Source of the DNA: Bacillus renqingensis
GTDB taxonomy: Bacteria > Bacillota > Bacilli > Bacillales > Cytobacillaceae
Reading direction: 5' to 3'
Length of the DNA stretch: 49,186 nucleotides
NCBI RefSeq assembly: GCF_016464375.1
Contig: NZ_JADDIU010000035.1
Span: 1 to 49,186 of the forward strand
Below are positions 8,331 to 17,103 of the stretch, one piece after another (positions within the stretch are counted from its first letter, which is position 1; each line of letters opens with the position of its first letter). The position numbers and the translations under genes are program-made. The notes beneath the pieces were generated by a model. The model was not told where the DNA came from. It saw only the letters and a list, made by a program, of their open reading frames with translations, and did not search any database.

Positions 8331-9662
8331 TTTTGCTGGCTTTCCAGGGAATACCTTAATTGGGTTACCATATCTGTCTGTACCATCAATCAAGTATTTA
8401 GAATCAGGCTGCTGGGTGTCAAGTGCATGCGATGATTGGTGACATGCCCAACAAACAGACATATTCGTATATTTCTTAAGCTTCGAGCCGTCTTTGTTAA
8501 CATCTTTCATGTATTCAACAGCTCTTTCTTCTGTCCAGCCTTCTTTCACGTAATCAGCTACTGTTTTACCTTGTGTATCAATCATAAGCGTTACATCAGT
8601 ACCATGTGCAAAGTGACAGGATGCACAGTTTCTGCCGGCAGAAGACGTAGCGGCATTATGTGTATGGTAAGATTGTCCATCATTTTTGTTAGTATAGGCT
8701 GTAGTCCTGCTCGTTTTGTAGTTATCATGACATGCTCCACAGAACTGAGCATAGTTTTGTGCATTAGTACCATCTTTAGGTCCTGTTGATTTCATAATCT
8801 TCAAACCATTAGCACCTGTACTTGCATTAAATTCTGCATAGGCAGGATCAGGCGTTAAGTCAAGGGCAATAGCTTTTGTTCCTTTATCAACCGTCGATGA
8901 CCATTTTACTGCCGTATGAGTTTTTCCATCAGCTGAAGTTTGTGTAGAAATGGTTTCCTTTAAAAGTCGGTCATTGACAGATCCGTGTGGATTATGGCAG
9001 CTTGAACATTCAAGTGTTAAGGTTGATGTTACAGCCGTTGAAGCTCCTGGAGCCTGGCCAATCACGGCATCTGATTTCACGTTATGCATAGAAGCACTTT
9101 CATGAGTATCATTGAAAGTACCTGCGCCTTCACCTTGACTTAAAACGTTATAAAAGCCCAGCGTCCCGTCATGACAGGACATGCACATTTCATATTCGCC
9201 ATTTGTATATTTCAATAATCTTTCATCTTTACCAGTGTGTGTGCTGTGACAGTTTGCACATGAGTTGGTATTGTTTTGAAAATCACCGTGTGTCCTGTGT
9301 GTCCCAATGGTACCATCGCTCTTCACAGTGGCACCATGCATGAATGCTTGGTCACCTGCTACCTTTTCAGATTCGCCATCGGCATTAACTGCAGATACGG
9401 CAAATCTGTAGTAGGATGTTGGATTAAGATTCTCTTTAACATATTTTAATTCTGTAGTGCTTTCGGGTTGAGTTGCTCCGTTCCAATATACATTGTAAGA
9501 TGTAGCACCCGGAACAGCTTTCCACGAAATTTCAAGTTTGTTTGGTCCTACTAGTTTTGAAGTTACTTCCGGCTTTGCTGGAGCTGCGGCCAATGCCCCA
9601 ATTGTGAATAAACTGAAGATGGCCAACATCAAAATGGTAGAAAAACCAATCTTTCTCTTCAT
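8328..9662 (-). CDS. Secreted hexahaem cytochrome c with FN3-like domain
   Basis: 444 aa. A cleavable signal peptide (about 1-26, ending LAAAPA) precedes a fibronectin type III-like domain (about 30-105; SWKAVPGATSYNVYW is typical). Six CXXCH sites follow, with first Cys at 135, 160, 219, 308, 346 and 404; motifs such as CANCHSTHTG and CMSCHDG mark a doubled-CXXCH/cytochrome c3-like fold. GGGAGG stands before ATG 9662. FN3 domains in secreted bacterial proteins usually serve as spacers or binding modules, so this cytochrome probably sits in the wall. No sorting signal is visible. Its closest relative in the window is the 7-haem protein, which repeats the C..CHSTH / CM.CHDGT pattern. Confidence 0.87.
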   Translation of the reverse strand: MKRKIGFSTILMLAIFSLFTIGALAAAPAKPEVTSKLVGPNKLEISWKAVPGATSYNVYWNGATQPESTTELKYVKENLNPTSYYRFAVSAVNADGESEKVAGDQAFMHGATVKSDGTIGTHRTHGDFQNNTNSCANCHSTHTGKDERLLKYTNGEYEMCMSCHDGTLGFYNVLSQGEGAGTFNDTHESASMHNVKSDAVIGQAPGASTAVTSTLTLECSSCHNPHGSVNDRLLKETISTQTSADGKTHTAVKWSSTVDKGTKAIALDLTPDPAYAEFNASTGANGLKIMKSTGPKDGTNAQNYAQFCGACHDNYKTSRTTAYTNKNDGQSYHTHNAATSSAGRNCASCHFAHGTDVTLMIDTQGKTVADYVKEGWTEERAVEYMKDVNKDGSKLKKYTNMSVCWACHQSSHALDTQQPDSKYLIDGTDRYGNPIKVFPGKPAK

Positions 9663-9770
9663 TTCTTAAAACCTCCCTTGTTACTCTCTCTTTTTCTTTT
9701 CTTTCAAAACATATAAGATAATTCGTAAATCTTCTTTTTTTGGCCTCACCTCCTTAAATAGGTGTGATGA
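9663..9770 (-). other. Gap with an orphan strong Shine-Dalgarno and possible 22-codon reading frame
   Basis: AAGGAGGTGA on the minus strand, within a small CACCT/AGGTG inverted repeat, is not followed by a start at normal spacing. A GTG inside it opens a 22-codon frame of mostly charged residues ending just before the real ribosome site of the hexahaem gene. Coding is doubtful; a leader or standby element is an alternative. Confidence 0.25.
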
Positions 9771-10742
9771 TTAGTTGTATACTGATACTCGTTGATTGAC
9801 AGTATCAGTAACATACATCATCCCCCGTTCATCAATGTAAAGCCCGTTTGGAAGGTAGAACTTATCGTTTTCTGTCCCCATTCCCCCTAATTCAAATTTT
9901 TCCTTTCCATTTTTGTCAAATGCATAAATATTATGTGATAAGTTATTTACAATAAACACATTTCCTTTTGAATCAACTGCTATCCCACGAGGGTTAAGGA
10001 AGCGGGTTTCGCCCTTTCCATCCTTCGAACCATTAATGATTTTAAGAAACTTGCCCTTTGAATTAAAGACTTGAACTCTATTATTACCTGAATCTGTGAC
10101 ATAGATATGGTTGTCACTATCAACTGTTACCGCATTAGGCGCAATAAATTTTCCTTTTTCAGAACCTGATCCGCCTATTTCCAGCAACTTCTTACCATTT
10201 AAACTAAACACAAATAACTTGTTTGCCTTAATATCGGTGACATATAGGTTGTCATTAAAAATACGAAGCCCTCCTGGAGAGGAAATGAGCTTTTCCTTTT
10301 TCGATTTTTCTTTAAAATACTTTATAAACTTACCTTTTGAATCAAAAATTGAGATCTTTCCATTATACAAATCGGCAACATAGACATTCCCTTCTTTATC
10401 TCCGGCAACCCCGTACGGAAATTCAAACTCGCCTTTCTTTGTACCTTGTTTTCCAAATTTAAATATCGGTGTGCCAGCTGAATCGAATACTTGAATTCTT
10501 TTATTATTCGTATCACTAACGTAGACAAATTCACCAATTTTGGCGACATCCATTGGTTTTGAAAGTGGTTCATTAAAATCTCCGTACAAAGCTTGGATAA
10601 ACTCAGGTGGACCATTTCGATCTACAGCTGCTATCACTGGTTTTAGTTTTGAGTCAAGATTAAAGAAATAGATGGCTGCAAAAAGGGCAACGGAAAGTGC
10701 CACAATTGCACTCATCCATATATATACAGTTTTCTTTTTCAT
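9771..10742 (-). CDS. Membrane-anchored NHL-repeat beta-propeller protein
   Basis: 323 aa. An N-terminal TM anchor (about 7-28) holds an extracytoplasmic domain of six NHL-type repeats from about residue 55 to the end, each with a pattern like G-V-A-D-GN-YV-D--N-R-Q-F. No catalytic site is evident. NHL propellers are common binding platforms and recur beside multihaem cytochromes in metal-reducing bacteria such as Geobacter, where their role is undefined. Position inside the island suggests a scaffold for the cytochrome complex. A gap of 34 nt to the TPR gene and a GAGGAG ribosome site indicate one operon. Confidence 0.85.
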   Translation of the reverse strand: MKKKTVYIWMSAIVALSVALFAAIYFFNLDSKLKPVIAAVDRNGPPEFIQALYGDFNEPLSKPMDVAKIGEFVYVSDTNNKRIQVFDSAGTPIFKFGKQGTKKGEFEFPYGVAGDKEGNVYVADLYNGKISIFDSKGKFIKYFKEKSKKEKLISSPGGLRIFNDNLYVTDIKANKLFVFSLNGKKLLEIGGSGSEKGKFIAPNAVTVDSDNHIYVTDSGNNRVQVFNSKGKFLKIINGSKDGKGETRFLNPRGIAVDSKGNVFIVNNLSHNIYAFDKNGKEKFELGGMGTENDKFYLPNGLYIDERGMMYVTDTVNQRVSVYN

Positions 10743-10776
10743 GGGTAGTCATCTCCTCTTACTTTCCATCGCTGAC

Positions 10777-11469
10777 CTATTTTTTATTTTTTGCAGCTAT
10801 TCTATCTAACCCTTCAGTAGCTGGCTTATACAGAGGATCGTAGCTCAAAGCCTCTTTATATAACTTTTCAGCCTCAGAGTAATTTTTTCTATCCTCTGCC
10901 ACTCTGCCAATCTCCGTTATCGTATCAGTATTGGTTGGCATTAATGAAAGCGCCTCCGAAAGTGATTTAAGTGCCTCATCATACATCTTGAGGTGACGAT
11001 AAACCATACCCGCCAATAAATGACTCTTATAGTTTTTTGGAGATAGTTCAACTGCTTTTTGCGCCTGTGTTAAGGCATCATTAAACCTTTTTTCATCGAT
11101 GTAAACAAGTCCTAAATTAAAATATGCCCCAAAATATTTTTTGTCTAAATCGACTGCTAAATTTAGTTGTTTAATAGCATCTTCATTGTCCCCTTTTAAA
11201 TAATAGGTATAGCCTAAATTAACTCGATGCTCCGGATTGTTCGGTTCTGCCTCTATCTTATCTTTATAGTAAGCGAGCTTATCATTTAGCCGTTGTTCCG
11301 CAGGATCCGGCCAAAGAAATTTATCGCTAATATAATAACCACCAACTAAGCAGACAACTAAGGTCGTAAATAGCAGAAGGAACGCTTGAAGTTTGGTGAA
11401 ATATTCATTTTTTTTCTTGACGCGTTCTTCCCTGTTAGCTTCTGTGACGGGGAGCTCTTGGGCCTCCAT
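10777..11469 (-). CDS. Membrane-anchored TPR protein
   Basis: 230 aa. A charged N-terminus is followed by one TM (about 27-48) and, outside by charge, four to five tetratricopeptide repeats (about 75-225) with motifs such as NLGYTYYLKGDNEDAI and AYFNLGLVYIDEKRFNDAL. TPR arrays hold proteins together. In cytochrome assembly, TPR proteins such as CcmI/NrfG present apocytochromes for haem attachment, so an assembly or docking role is a reasonable inference. AGGTGG precedes ATG 11469, and 38 nt separate it from the 12-haem gene. Confidence 0.85.
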   Translation of the reverse strand: MEAQELPVTEANREERVKKKNEYFTKLQAFLLLFTTLVVCLVGGYYISDKFLWPDPAEQRLNDKLAYYKDKIEAEPNNPEHRVNLGYTYYLKGDNEDAIKQLNLAVDLDKKYFGAYFNLGLVYIDEKRFNDALTQAQKAVELSPKNYKSHLLAGMVYRHLKMYDEALKSLSEALSLMPTNTDTITEIGRVAEDRKNYSEAEKLYKEALSYDPLYKPATEGLDRIAAKNKK

Positions 11470-11507
11470 AATTCCACCTCATGTTCCATGTTTTATTTTA
11501 AAAATAA

Positions 11508-12674
11508 CTACTCCTTATGGCATCTTGAACATTTCTCTTTAGCATGGCACGTATAACAAAGCCCAGACGGCTTTTGATTTTTAGCTATTGGAATTTTATG
11601 ACGTTCCCGCCACATATAAGTTTGACTATGTGTACTTGGATGGCATGAAGAACAGTTTACTTGATTCTTGCTAGCTGTATTTGTTCTATTAATATCATGA
11701 CAAGCTAAACATAATTGTTGATTCTCATTAGCTAATTTCCCATGCTTACTGATAAAATTATTTCCGTGACTTGCTGGACGTTTGTTATGACAGTCCTGAC
11801 AGAATGTATTTTCCTTTGCGTAATTATAATGATTTTTAGTTTGTGCCTGTTTATTATCATTTTTAAGATATTTCTCTATTGTCGAAGGTTCTTCATAACC
11901 TTCTAATGGTTCTTTAGACATATACTTGTGGCACTCATTACATTTTGCTAATTCCTTTCCTGCTTGTATTCCATGTATTTTTGTTTTAAAATCTGCCTCT
12001 TTATGGCTCTTCGGAATCATACCGGATTTATGGCAGGAGGAACATTCAATCGTTATCTTTCTTGCTTTATGGCAATCTATACAGGTATCCATATCAGGTC
12101 TGGTAAATTTCAAATCGGCCATTGCTGTGGTTCCAACTTTTTGGTCCCATTTCTCGTAGTCCGTTTTAAAGGTCATTTTTCGGTCTGCTATTTTACCGTG
12201 AGCCACACCACTATGACACTGGGTACACTCAATTTCCTTGTTCATATGTTTATCATGAGGAATGATTAGATCTCCTGAAGCGGTAACATGGCGCTTCGTC
12301 ATATCATGACATGATTTACATGCACTATCCGGTACTTCTTTAGGCATCCGAATGGGTGCAGCAGATGTATCAGCTGATTGTTTTCTTAATGCTTCGATTG
12401 CCCCTTTACTTTTATCTTTCGCTAATTTTCTAAAAACAGGATCGGTATGACAATTAACACAATCCACCTCATTATGCGTGGAAGCCTTCCACGTATAGTA
12501 CTCCGGTTTCATCTCATGGCACGACGAGCAAAACTTAGAGCTTGAGGTTGCTTCTAGCCCAAAGAAGCCTGCAAAGAAGAAGACGGCTAGAAACAACAAG
12601 GTTAATGTTGCCACTTTAAATAACTTATAGCGAAAACGGGGAGGGTCCGATCGTTGTTTTTTCTCTTCGTTCAT
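11508..12674 (-). CDS. Membrane-anchored dodecahaem NapC/NirT-like cytochrome c
   Basis: 388 aa with 12 CXXCH sites (first Cys 49, 72, 119, 150, 198, 211, 245, 292, 322, 341, 373, 382), about one haem per 32 residues. One N-terminal TM (about 19-41) leads into CSSCHEM and, 20 residues on, CVNCH, the opening of NapC/NrfH/NirT quinol dehydrogenases, whose first haem lies at a quinol site. The sequence TASGDL...H..H..KEIECTQCHSGVAHGKIA is shared with the 10-haem neighbour, so the two are paralogues. GGGAGG precedes ATG 12674, and 24 nt separate it from the upstream gene. It is likely to take electrons from menaquinol or from its paralogue; the acceptor is unknown. Confidence 0.88.
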   Translation of the reverse strand: MNEEKKQRSDPPRFRYKLFKVATLTLLFLAVFFFAGFFGLEATSSSKFCSSCHEMKPEYYTWKASTHNEVDCVNCHTDPVFRKLAKDKSKGAIEALRKQSADTSAAPIRMPKEVPDSACKSCHDMTKRHVTASGDLIIPHDKHMNKEIECTQCHSGVAHGKIADRKMTFKTDYEKWDQKVGTTAMADLKFTRPDMDTCIDCHKARKITIECSSCHKSGMIPKSHKEADFKTKIHGIQAGKELAKCNECHKYMSKEPLEGYEEPSTIEKYLKNDNKQAQTKNHYNYAKENTFCQDCHNKRPASHGNNFISKHGKLANENQQLCLACHDINRTNTASKNQVNCSSCHPSTHSQTYMWRERHKIPIAKNQKPSGLCYTCHAKEKCSRCHKE

Positions 12675-12698
12675 AAATGCGTCCTCCCTATGTTCAAT

Positions 12699-14075
12699 TT
12701 ATTTTTTCACAGCACTTTTAAAGCCGGTCCGATGACAATATTCGCAATACACATCAGTTGGTGCCTTTACACTGGATGGATTGTCTTTTGGTTTTTTATT
12801 ATCGTGACAGACGAAGCAGGCTTCTTTTTCATCAGCTGTCCTTGCTTTATTTGCGTGACCGATTAACCAATAATTGCTCTTTTCATGGCTAGGAGGACGG
12901 TTCGCGTGACAGGCACTGCAGAACTGGTTGATTCTTGACTGCTCCTGTGCAGCAGCGATGTTTGGCGTATATTTATGTGCTTTTGATTCTTGCCCTTTCT
13001 TTTTTAGCAGAGAGATAATATCTTCTTTTGGAATTTCTTTGATCCATTTTGAATCTTGGTGACAATCCATACATTGATTTAACTCTTTTACAGCAGTACC
13101 GCCGTGAGCCTTATTCCAACTTGTTACTTTATGGTTTGCCGGCACTTTAATTTTTTTATGACAGGTTTCACATTCCATCGATACCTTCACATCTTTCTTT
13201 TCCTTTCCGATGGCTTGTAAAATAATATCCTGTGTCTTTTTATCGTGAACCTTTGCTAAATTCTCCGCATTTTCGCTTCTGGTATTCTTGTTCTCCTCAA
13301 GCTTTTTGTCGATCTCCTCCGGATTTGGCGGAACAAGGTACGAAACTTCCTTCCACGGTTTTTCGCCCTTATTGACTTTGTCGTGGCAATCAATACAGGT
13401 TCCCATATTGGGATCCATATATTTCTTTTCCATGACTTTCTGTGCTGTTTCTTCCGTATAACGGCCGCGCACTTCTTCAGTATTAATACCGCGGGCAGCA
13501 ATTTTTCCGTGGGCAACCCCGGCATGACAGGTAATACAAGGGATACCTTTTTCAATATGTCCTTTATGGTTTACCTTTAGGTCGCCGGAAGCCGTGACGA
13601 GGCGGTTCTTTGTATGACATTGCAAACAGTTTTCATTTGAAATCGCTTCCTCTTCTGTCTGGACAATTTGCTCCGGTACACCTGTTACGTGGTAGTAAAC
13701 TTCCTTCAATGATTTCACCTTGTGGGTCATCATATTGATTGCCCCTGGTTTTATATGACACTGGACACAGCTAATATTATTGTGGGCACTGGCTTTATAG
13801 GTCGTATATTCCGGTGCCATTTCGTGACAGCTGGAGCAGAATGTTGGCGAGTTGGTGAAGGCAATCACCCCATAGCCCCCTGCACCGACCACGATCAAGG
13901 TAATTAATGAAATAAACATCAATTTCCACCGGGTAACCGGATTCTTCCAATCTATATTTCTGACCTTTTTCCAAAACCTGCGAAATAAACCAACCTTCTT
14001 TTTCTCTTCTCGCGTTTCGGGATCGGTCTCTTTGTTTTTCTTCCTCCAAAAAGCCACCTTCCTCACCCTTCCCAT
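12699..14075 (-). CDS. Membrane-anchored decahaem NapC/NirT-like cytochrome c
   Basis: Up to 458 aa with 10 CXXCH sites (first Cys 80, 103, 150, 180, 227, 302, 335, 386, 420, 444). A basic cytoplasmic N-terminus and one TM (about 51-73) precede CSSCHEM, then CVQCHIKPG...K..KEVYYHVTG, close to the second-haem region of NapC/NrfH quinol dehydrogenases. It is first in the island, so probably the quinol-oxidising entry point (inference from family). Start: ATG 14075 has no ribosome site, while GTG 14057 has AAGGGTGAGG just before it and gives a more usual MAFWRKK start; the choice is open. It is paralogous to the next gene. A weak promoter and a half Rex/Fnr-like site lie upstream (14158-14178). 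Confidence 0.87.
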   Translation of the reverse strand: MGRVRKVAFWRKKNKETDPETREEKKKVGLFRRFWKKVRNIDWKNPVTRWKLMFISLITLIVVGAGGYGVIAFTNSPTFCSSCHEMAPEYTTYKASAHNNISCVQCHIKPGAINMMTHKVKSLKEVYYHVTGVPEQIVQTEEEAISNENCLQCHTKNRLVTASGDLKVNHKGHIEKGIPCITCHAGVAHGKIAARGINTEEVRGRYTEETAQKVMEKKYMDPNMGTCIDCHDKVNKGEKPWKEVSYLVPPNPEEIDKKLEENKNTRSENAENLAKVHDKKTQDIILQAIGKEKKDVKVSMECETCHKKIKVPANHKVTSWNKAHGGTAVKELNQCMDCHQDSKWIKEIPKEDIISLLKKKGQESKAHKYTPNIAAAQEQSRINQFCSACHANRPPSHEKSNYWLIGHANKARTADEKEACFVCHDNKKPKDNPSSVKAPTDVYCEYCHRTGFKSAVKK

Positions 14076-14157
14076 AGTGATTTAGTTCTCTATTTATTTT
14101 CACTTATATCTCTCTAAAGGTAGTATCTAACATATAAAGGGATAATCCAATGTACAA

Positions 14158-14178
14158 TTTGTGAATATTTTTTCATTG
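14158..14178. promoter_or_regulatory. Candidate redox-regulator (Rex/Fnr-like) half-site
   Basis: TTTGTGAATATTTTTTCATTG has one intact half of the Rex palindrome (TTGTGAA...TTCACAA) and a degenerate second half at two extra bases of spacing. It abuts the weak -35 of the cytochrome operon. The match is partial. Confidence 0.2.
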
Positions 14179-14330
14179 CTATTTTTTATGAAAAACAACA
14201 TGATAAACGTTGAAATATCAAAGTTAAATAAGCACTGTACTCATAGTAAAAACTAGTATAACTATTAATTTTTATTCATTTTTTATTCAGCCATTATACT
14301 TGCTTCAATCACTTGTCTATGCCAACATTG

Positions 14331-14360
14331 TTGTCACTATAGCGGGTTAAGTGGTAAGAT
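14331..14360 (+). promoter_or_regulatory. Putative secA promoter
   Basis: -35 TTGTCA (14331-14336), an 18-nt spacer and -10 TAAGAT (14355-14360), 80 nt before secA. Confidence 0.45.
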
Positions 14361-14439
14361 ATATAAGGAAAATTATCGATAGCTTTGAATGGTTTTTTAA
14401 AATACAGGCTTTTTAAGAAAAAAGGAGCGTTCTTCAAAT

Positions 14440-16950
14440 ATGGGGATTTTAAATAAAGTCTTTGATCTGAATAAGCGCGAGTTAAAACGTTTGGATAAGC
14501 TTGCGACGAAAATTGATGCACTTGCTGCAGAAACGGAACGATTAAGTGACGAACAGCTTCGTGAAAAAACGGAAGAATTCAAGGCCCGCTATCAAAAAGG
14601 GGAAACACTTGACGACCTGCTAGTCGAAGCATTTGCAGTTGTCCGCGAAGGTGCCCGCCGCGTTCTTGGTCTTTATCCGTATCATGTTCAGCTAATGGGG
14701 GGGATTTCTCTCCATGAAGGGAATATTTCCGAGATGAAGACTGGGGAAGGTAAAACCTTAACGGCCACCATGCCGGTCTATTTGAATGCACTTTCCGGAA
14801 AAGGCGTTCACGTTGTTACCGTCAACGAATACTTGGCAAGCCGTGACGCCACCGAAATGGGTCAGCTGTATGAGTTTTTAGGTTTGAGTGTCGGGTTGAA
14901 TTTAAACAGCATGGACAAGGATGAAAAACAGGCAGCTTATGCTGCTGATATCACCTATGGGACGAACAACGAATTTGGCTTCGACTATTTGCGTGATAAC
15001 ATGGTCCTTTATAAGGAGCAAAAGGTGCAGCGGCCGCTTTATTTTGCCATTATTGACGAGGTCGATTCCATCTTAATTGACGAAGCGCGGACACCGCTGA
15101 TTATCTCCGGCTCAGCGCAAAAGTCAACAACCCTGTATATCCAGGCAAACGCCTTCGTCAAGACGCTGTCAAAAGACGTTGATTATACGTATGATGAAAA
15201 AACCAAAGCCGTTATGCTGACTGAAGAAGGAATTAGCAAAGCAGAGAAGGCATTTGGCATTGAGAACTTATTTGATATTTCACACGTGACCTTAAACCAT
15301 CATATAAACCAAGCATTAAAGGCCAATGTCACAATGCATTTGGATGTTGATTATGTTGTCCAGGATGGTGAAATTGTCATTGTCGACCAATTCACTGGAC
15401 GTTTAATGAAAGGACGCCGTTACAGCGAAGGTTTACACCAAGCAATTGAGGCGAAAGAAGGCGTCGAAATTCAAAACGAAAGTATGACAATGGCAACAAT
15501 TACCTTCCAGAACTATTTCCGGATGTATAAAAAATTAGCCGGAATGACTGGTACGGCAAAAACGGAAGAAGAGGAATTCCGCAACATTTATAATATGAAT
15601 GTTATCGTGATTCCGACAAACCGCCCGATTATCCGTGAGGACCGTGCCGATTTAATTTACGCCACGATGGAAGGCAAATTCCGTGCCGTCGTTGAGGATA
15701 TTACGGAACGCCACAAATTAGGTCAGCCCGTTCTTGTCGGAACAGTTGCCATCGAAACATCTGAACTTATTTCAAAAATGCTATTGAAAAAGGGCGTTCG
15801 CCATAATGTCTTGAATGCGAAAAACCACGCTCGTGAAGCGGAAATCATTGCCGAAGCGGGTCACCAAGGCTCCGTCACTATTGCGACCAATATGGCTGGT
15901 CGTGGTACGGACATCAAGCTCGGTGAAGGAGTTGTTGAACTTGGCGGCCTTGCGGTTATTGGTACGGAACGCCATGAAAGCCGGCGGATTGACAACCAGC
16001 TGCGCGGACGTTCCGGTCGTCAAGGAGACCCCGGGGTAACTCAGTTCTATCTTTCGATGGAAGATGAACTCATGCGCCGCTTCGGTTCGGATAATATGAA
16101 AAATATGATGACGAAGCTTGGCATGGACGATACTCAGCCAATTCAAAGCAAAATGGTATCAAAAGCAGTAGAATCTGCTCAAAAACGTGTTGAAGGTAAC
16201 AACTTTGATGCCCGTAAACAATTGCTGCAATATGACGATGTCCTGCGCCAGCAGCGAGAAATTATTTACAAACAGCGTGACGAAGTATTAGAATCTGAAA
16301 ACCTGCGTGATATTGTTCAAAATATGATTTTACGATCCATCGAACGCCATGTTAGTATTTATGCACCAGAGAATGCTGAAGAGGAAGAATGGAACCTTCA
16401 GGGGATTATCAATTACGTCCATGGCAACCTTCTAGCTGAAGGGGATATTACGTTAGATATCCTACAAGGTAAAGACCCCGATGAGATAGTCGAAGTTATT
16501 TTTACAAAAGTAAAGGAACGCTATGCGGAAAAAGAAGAGCTTCTTGCCCCCGAGCAAATGCGTGAATTCGAAAAAGTGGTTACACTTCGTGCCGTCGATT
16601 CGAAATGGATGGACCATATTGATGCGATGGAGCAGCTTCGCCAAGGAATCCATTTACGAGCTTACGGGCAGACCGATCCGCTGCGCGAATACCAGCACGA
16701 GGGCTTTGCAATGTTCGAGGCGATGGTCGAGTCGATTGAAGATGAAACTGCGATGTATATTATGAAAGCGGAAATCCGCAATAATCTTGAACGGCAAGAA
16801 GTTGCAAAGGGACAGGCTGTGAATCCGAAAGAAGACGGAGAGATGGTGAAGAAAAAGCCAAAAGTAAACAAAGTCAATATCGGTCGCAATGCTCCGTGCC
16901 CATGTGGAAGCGGGAAGAAGTATAAGAATTGCTGTGGTGCGGCGAGATAA
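14440..16950 (+). CDS. secA: SecA preprotein translocase ATPase
   Basis: Motor of the SecYEG translocon, 836 aa, typical of Bacillus SecA. Walker A MKTGEGKT lies near residue 100 and the DEAD-type [15 protein letters not shown] near 210. The helicase-like NBD2 has [13 protein letters not shown] and [11 protein letters not shown], and the C-terminal zinc site is [20 protein letters not shown] precedes ATG 14440 at a rather long spacing of 12 nt. It is intact and reads convergently with hpf. In B. subtilis hpf, secA and prfB all point the same way; here secA alone is flipped and lies back-to-back with the cytochrome island. Confidence 0.98.
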   Translation: MGILNKVFDLNKRELKRLDKLATKIDALAAETERLSDEQLREKTEEFKARYQKGETLDDLLVEAFAVVREGARRVLGLYPYHVQLMGGISLHEGNISEMKTGEGKTLTATMPVYLNALSGKGVHVVTVNEYLASRDATEMGQLYEFLGLSVGLNLNSMDKDEKQAAYAADITYGTNNEFGFDYLRDNMVLYKEQKVQRPLYFAIIDEVDSILIDEARTPLIISGSAQKSTTLYIQANAFVKTLSKDVDYTYDEKTKAVMLTEEGISKAEKAFGIENLFDISHVTLNHHINQALKANVTMHLDVDYVVQDGEIVIVDQFTGRLMKGRRYSEGLHQAIEAKEGVEIQNESMTMATITFQNYFRMYKKLAGMTGTAKTEEEEFRNIYNMNVIVIPTNRPIIREDRADLIYATMEGKFRAVVEDITERHKLGQPVLVGTVAIETSELISKMLLKKGVRHNVLNAKNHAREAEIIAEAGHQGSVTIATNMAGRGTDIKLGEGVVELGGLAVIGTERHESRRIDNQLRGRSGRQGDPGVTQFYLSMEDELMRRFGSDNMKNMMTKLGMDDTQPIQSKMVSKAVESAQKRVEGNNFDARKQLLQYDDVLRQQREIIYKQRDEVLESENLRDIVQNMILRSIERHVSIYAPENAEEEEWNLQGIINYVHGNLLAEGDITLDILQGKDPDEIVEVIFTKVKERYAEKEELLAPEQMREFEKVVTLRAVDSKWMDHIDAMEQLRQGIHLRAYGQTDPLREYQHEGFAMFEAMVESIEDETAMYIMKAEIRNNLERQEVAKGQAVNPKEDGEMVKKKPKVNKVNIGRNAPCPCGSGKKYKNCCGAAR

Positions 16951-16967
16951 TGGATTTTTGATAATGT

Positions 16968-17003
16968 AGAGCACCGGCACTCTATCGCCGGTGCTCTTTT
17001 TTC
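16968..17003 (+). terminator. Intrinsic terminator after secA
   Basis: A perfect 11-bp stem (16968-16978 with 16987-16997), an 8-nt loop, then TTTTTTT-like tract. Confidence 0.92.
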
Positions 17004-17052
17004 GTGTTGTGATATGGGGTTGGTTTTCTTTTATGTATGTAGAATTGTATTA

Positions 17053-17087
17053 AAAAATCAAAAAGCGCTGCCAATGGATTGGCAGCG
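17053..17087 (-). terminator. Intrinsic terminator after hpf
   Basis: Stem CGCTGCCAA/TTGGCAGCG (17066-17087) with a tight loop, followed on the minus strand by CTTTTTGATTTTTT. Confidence 0.88.
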
Positions 17088-17103
17088 TTCTTTAATTTTT
17101 CGA

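Larger units (their letters stand above)
14076..14439. other. Divergent control region between the cytochrome island and secA
   Basis: This 364-nt AT-rich gap serves transcription in both directions. Toward secA a -35 TTGTCA/-10 TAAGAT pair is visible. Toward the cytochromes only a weak pair (TTGTAC, 17 nt, TATGTT) is seen, next to the redox-site-like sequence at 14158. No gene is supported. Confidence 0.5.

Noticed and set aside
8591..8773. Short minus-strand reading frame inside the hexahaem gene
   Set aside because: It lies out of frame within a well-supported cytochrome gene and has no ribosome site or recognisable product.
14158..14178. Full Fnr box (TGTGA-N6-TCACA) before the cytochrome operon
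   Set aside because: Only the left half matches; the right half is TTTCA or TCATT depending on spacing. Kept only as a weak redox half-site.
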